DNA of 64,000 bases from Skeletonema tropicum (taxonomy: Eukaryota; Bacillariophyta; Thalassiosirophyceae; Thalassiosirales; Thalassiosiraceae), in the NCBI GenBank assembly GCA_037178625.1, contig CM074138.1:1116001-1180000 (forward strand). The letters run 5' to 3'. The first letter of the stretch is position 1. The number at the start of each line of letters is the position of its first letter. The notes beneath the pieces are model-generated. The model saw nothing but the letters and a program-made list of their open reading frames with translations. It did no database searches and was not told the DNA's origin. Shown here one piece after another: positions 62,145-64,000 of this stretch. Position numbers and translations under genes: made by a program.

Positions 62145-63458
62145 ATGTACATGGAAGAAGTCGCTACATCATCTGCTTCTGCTAGCTGGATTGAGCTAGG
62201 TGATACGTCCCATCCGAACTTACAAGTCATAGACAAACTCAGAGGAGAGCTGACGTACGATGGACACAAGAATGATTTGAAGGAGTTAGAGGAGGCTCAC
62301 TTCGAGGGGGGTCACAAGTTTAGGAGGGTCCTTGATCGGGTAAAAGGATTGGAAAAGATGAGTAGGGGAGATCGATCGCATCCAAACTTGGTGCGCCTGG
62401 ATGAACTCCGACGCTGCACCAAACTAACATATGACGGCTGGAGAGATGATTTTGAAGAAGCGGAAAAGAAACACCTCAATACCTGTTGCTTCAGTTTCGA
62501 CTCATTCGATGAAAAAATCAAGAAGATTGAGAGGAAACAAAAACTCAGTGTAGGTGATCGCGCAGATGAAGATGTGAAGTTCCTGGACTCGTTGCGCCAG
62601 CGCCTATCATATCCAAATTGGGAGAGGGATTGGCAGCAACGTTTGGATTCGTACCTTCGAGGGCATGATTTGACTGATCGTGACAAGTTTTGCATGTTTG
62701 AAAAACAGCGCATGCACGAAGGGGACCGATCTCACCCGCGGCTAGTTGCACTCGATGCTCTCGGTTTGACGTATCCTGGATGGGAGAAGGATGTTAAGAA
62801 TTTCGAAAACAAGCATGTGGAGACGTTCTATTACCCTCCGTTTGATGATTCCGCAAAACATCTTGCAACTTTCAAGAGGAAGCAACAATTACATGCCGCG
62901 GGGATGGACAAGCTATCTTGGATGCATCCCATTCAACGCACCATTGTGGAAACGCAATGGACCTTCCCTGGTTGGGAGCACGAAGTGCAATTGGTTCGTG
63001 TAAGCACCTCTAACTTCAGTAGAATTCTTGAGGATTTCCAGCTGAAACAAATGATACACGATGAGGACTACAGCCGTCATCCTCTTCTCATCAAGCTTAA
63101 GTCATTGCAACTCTCCTACCCAGGCTGGGAAAAAGACATTGAAGAGTGCAAAAAACAAATTACTTGGGTTTTAGGAAGGTCCCAACTGGACAGCTCGTTT
63201 GAAAGAATGCTGGCAAAGCAACAGGTCTACAATCAATATTTGAGATCTATGATAAGAGACACTAATGAAGAAAAAGAAGTAAAAACCAGCATGGGCGAAT
63301 GCATTGTGTGTTGGGGAGCTCCACGCACTCATGTGTTCGTCCCATGTGGGCACATGAGCGCATGCAAGTCGTGTAGTACTCGGGTGATGAGAATGAGAAA
63401 GAAGTGTCCTACATGCAACCAGCCATCAACAATGGCAATCGAAGTGTTTTTACCATAG
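62145..63458 (+). CDS. RING-type protein with repeated LTYPGWEKD modules
   Basis: The 437-residue protein has a run of about six related modules, each near 60 residues and marked by versions of L-[ST]-Y-[DP]-G-W-E-x-D: LTYDGHKNDL, LTYDGWRDDF, LSYPNWERDW, LTYPGWEKDV, WTFPGWEHEV and LSYPGWEKDI. Most are preceded by GDRSHPxLVxLDxL. A C3HC4 RING finger follows at about 385-430 (ECIVCWGAPRTHVFVPCGHM, then CKSCSTRVMRMRKKCPTCNQ) with all expected cysteines and the histidine. RING domains recruit E2 enzymes, so the protein is a candidate E3 ligase with the modules as substrate or self-association surface (inference). It has no introns. Confidence 0.85.
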   Translation: MYMEEVATSSASASWIELGDTSHPNLQVIDKLRGELTYDGHKNDLKELEEAHFEGGHKFRRVLDRVKGLEKMSRGDRSHPNLVRLDELRRCTKLTYDGWRDDFEEAEKKHLNTCCFSFDSFDEKIKKIERKQKLSVGDRADEDVKFLDSLRQRLSYPNWERDWQQRLDSYLRGHDLTDRDKFCMFEKQRMHEGDRSHPRLVALDALGLTYPGWEKDVKNFENKHVETFYYPPFDDSAKHLATFKRKQQLHAAGMDKLSWMHPIQRTIVETQWTFPGWEHEVQLVRVSTSNFSRILEDFQLKQMIHDEDYSRHPLLIKLKSLQLSYPGWEKDIEECKKQITWVLGRSQLDSSFERMLAKQQVYNQYLRSMIRDTNEEKEVKTSMGECIVCWGAPRTHVFVPCGHMSACKSCSTRVMRMRKKCPTCNQPSTMAIEVFLP

Positions 63459-63596
63459 TTGCTTCAGTGTGTACAAATGAAGTTGTCCGTATTGAAAAGA
63501 TAGTATTGTATAGTGCAGTGGAGATGATGAATATAGCAGAGCCTAAGTCAATATCTCTAACCTAGAATTTTTGAGAAGGGATTGCTGAATGTGAAC

Positions 63597-63777
63597 TTAC
63601 GTTCTCCAACTATTGTTTGTGTTCGTGGCAATTTGTGGATGATGCTGACCGACTGTACTTTGTCAAGGAATTCTGTCCGTGCAAGGAAGGCCAACTTAAA
63701 GTAAAAGTGAAGAAGTCGCACAGAAAAACGATTAGTGTTACCACAGTGGAGAAATGTGTAGAAGCCCCTCCACTGAG
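63597..63777 (-). pseudogene. Degraded copy of the 5' end of the NXD1-like gene
   Basis: On the minus strand this segment repeats parts of the NXD1-like coding start: GTTACCACAGTGGAGAAA against GTTACCATGATGGAGAAA, and GATGATGCTGA(C)CGACTGTAC against GATGATGCTGACTGTAC. Translation gives FLHCGNTNRF and LDKVQSV, as in FLHHGNTNRF and FDKVQSA of the gene at 60854-61819. Small insertions and deletions break the frame, and the rest of the gene is absent. It is a truncated duplicate about 2 kb away, in the same orientation. Confidence 0.7.
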
Positions 63778-64000
63778 TGCTTGTCTTCCTTTCTTTCATT
63801 GCATTGACTCCTTGTGTATGCAGCATTTTCCCTTTCTTGGGCTGGTGGATTCTTTTCTTGCGAAAAAGTCTCTAAGCGCTTGCAAAAGGTACAGCGGAAT
63901 CGATTCTAAAAATCCGTCTCGGCAAAAGTCGTTGTGCTTTTCAATTCGATCATGCCTCTCCGCCTCGCTCGCTCCGAGCTCCTCGCACATAAATTCGTTG

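Noticed and set aside
63796..63990. 64-codon minus frame at the right edge as a gene start
   Set aside because: Charged but unrecognised, and it overlaps the flank of the NXD1-like fragment; insufficient support without sequence beyond the window.

Overview
The window looks like nuclear DNA from a centric diatom, most likely a thalassiosiroid (Thalassiosira/Cyclotella/Skeletonema type); the genus is inference. Many predicted proteins begin with a signal peptide followed by the diatom plastid-import motif around an [AS]-[AF]-F cleavage site (TAAFAP, SSAFVP, AAAFS, CLAFS). Genes are compact, on both strands, with zero to two short GT-AG introns, and are separated by transposon remains. A GAS8/DRC4 axonemal gene fits a lineage with flagellated sperm, which centric diatoms have and pennates lack.

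Layout. 1-300: 5' end of mitochondrial dihydrolipoamide dehydrogenase. 0.5-3.4 kb: two copies of one hAT-like element, one inserted head-to-head in the other, then two cassettes with identical ends and different middles. 3.5-21.8 kb: gene-rich (RCC1, copine, an isoprenylcysteine-methyltransferase-like plastid protein, a DUF1995-like protein, an unusual kinase, a plastid protein of unknown function, a KH/RGG RNA-binding protein, a RluA-like pseudouridine synthase with an altered active site, a frameshifted desaturase), interrupted by a palindrome-studded element at 8.4-9.5 kb and a 2.9-kb repeat-bearing gap at 13.3-16.2 kb. 22-23.8 kb: a 352-bp tandem duplication and a MITE-like element. 23.9-25.9 kb: a sulfotransferase-like Golgi protein. 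26.1-32.7 kb: a satellite of about 36 monomers of 184 bp, with a seven-monomer higher-order repeat of about 1,292 bp. 33.2-47.0 kb: a disordered protein, a TAF10-like protein, a PC-esterase-like protein, organellar TyrRS, a PX protein, GAS8 and a type I surface protein. 47.66-52.57 kb: a PIF/Harbinger element carrying a younger, non-autonomous LTR-type element with identical 225-bp terminal repeats. 53.1-63.5 kb: UBA/U-box protein, a nuclear protein of unknown function, a plastid membrane protein, an Fyv7-like ribosome-biogenesis factor, an NXD1-like plastid protein, a repeat-RING protein, and a degraded second copy of the NXD1-like 5' end.

The genes are ordinary eukaryotic housekeeping, trafficking, plastid and ubiquitin-pathway genes; I see no operon-like pathway. 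The most unusual material is in the repeats: the alpha-satellite-like higher-order array, the cassettes with exchanged middles, the self-inserted hAT pair, and the LTR-type element with CA...TG rather than TG...CA ends. All product names come from reading the translated sequence; no database search was possible.
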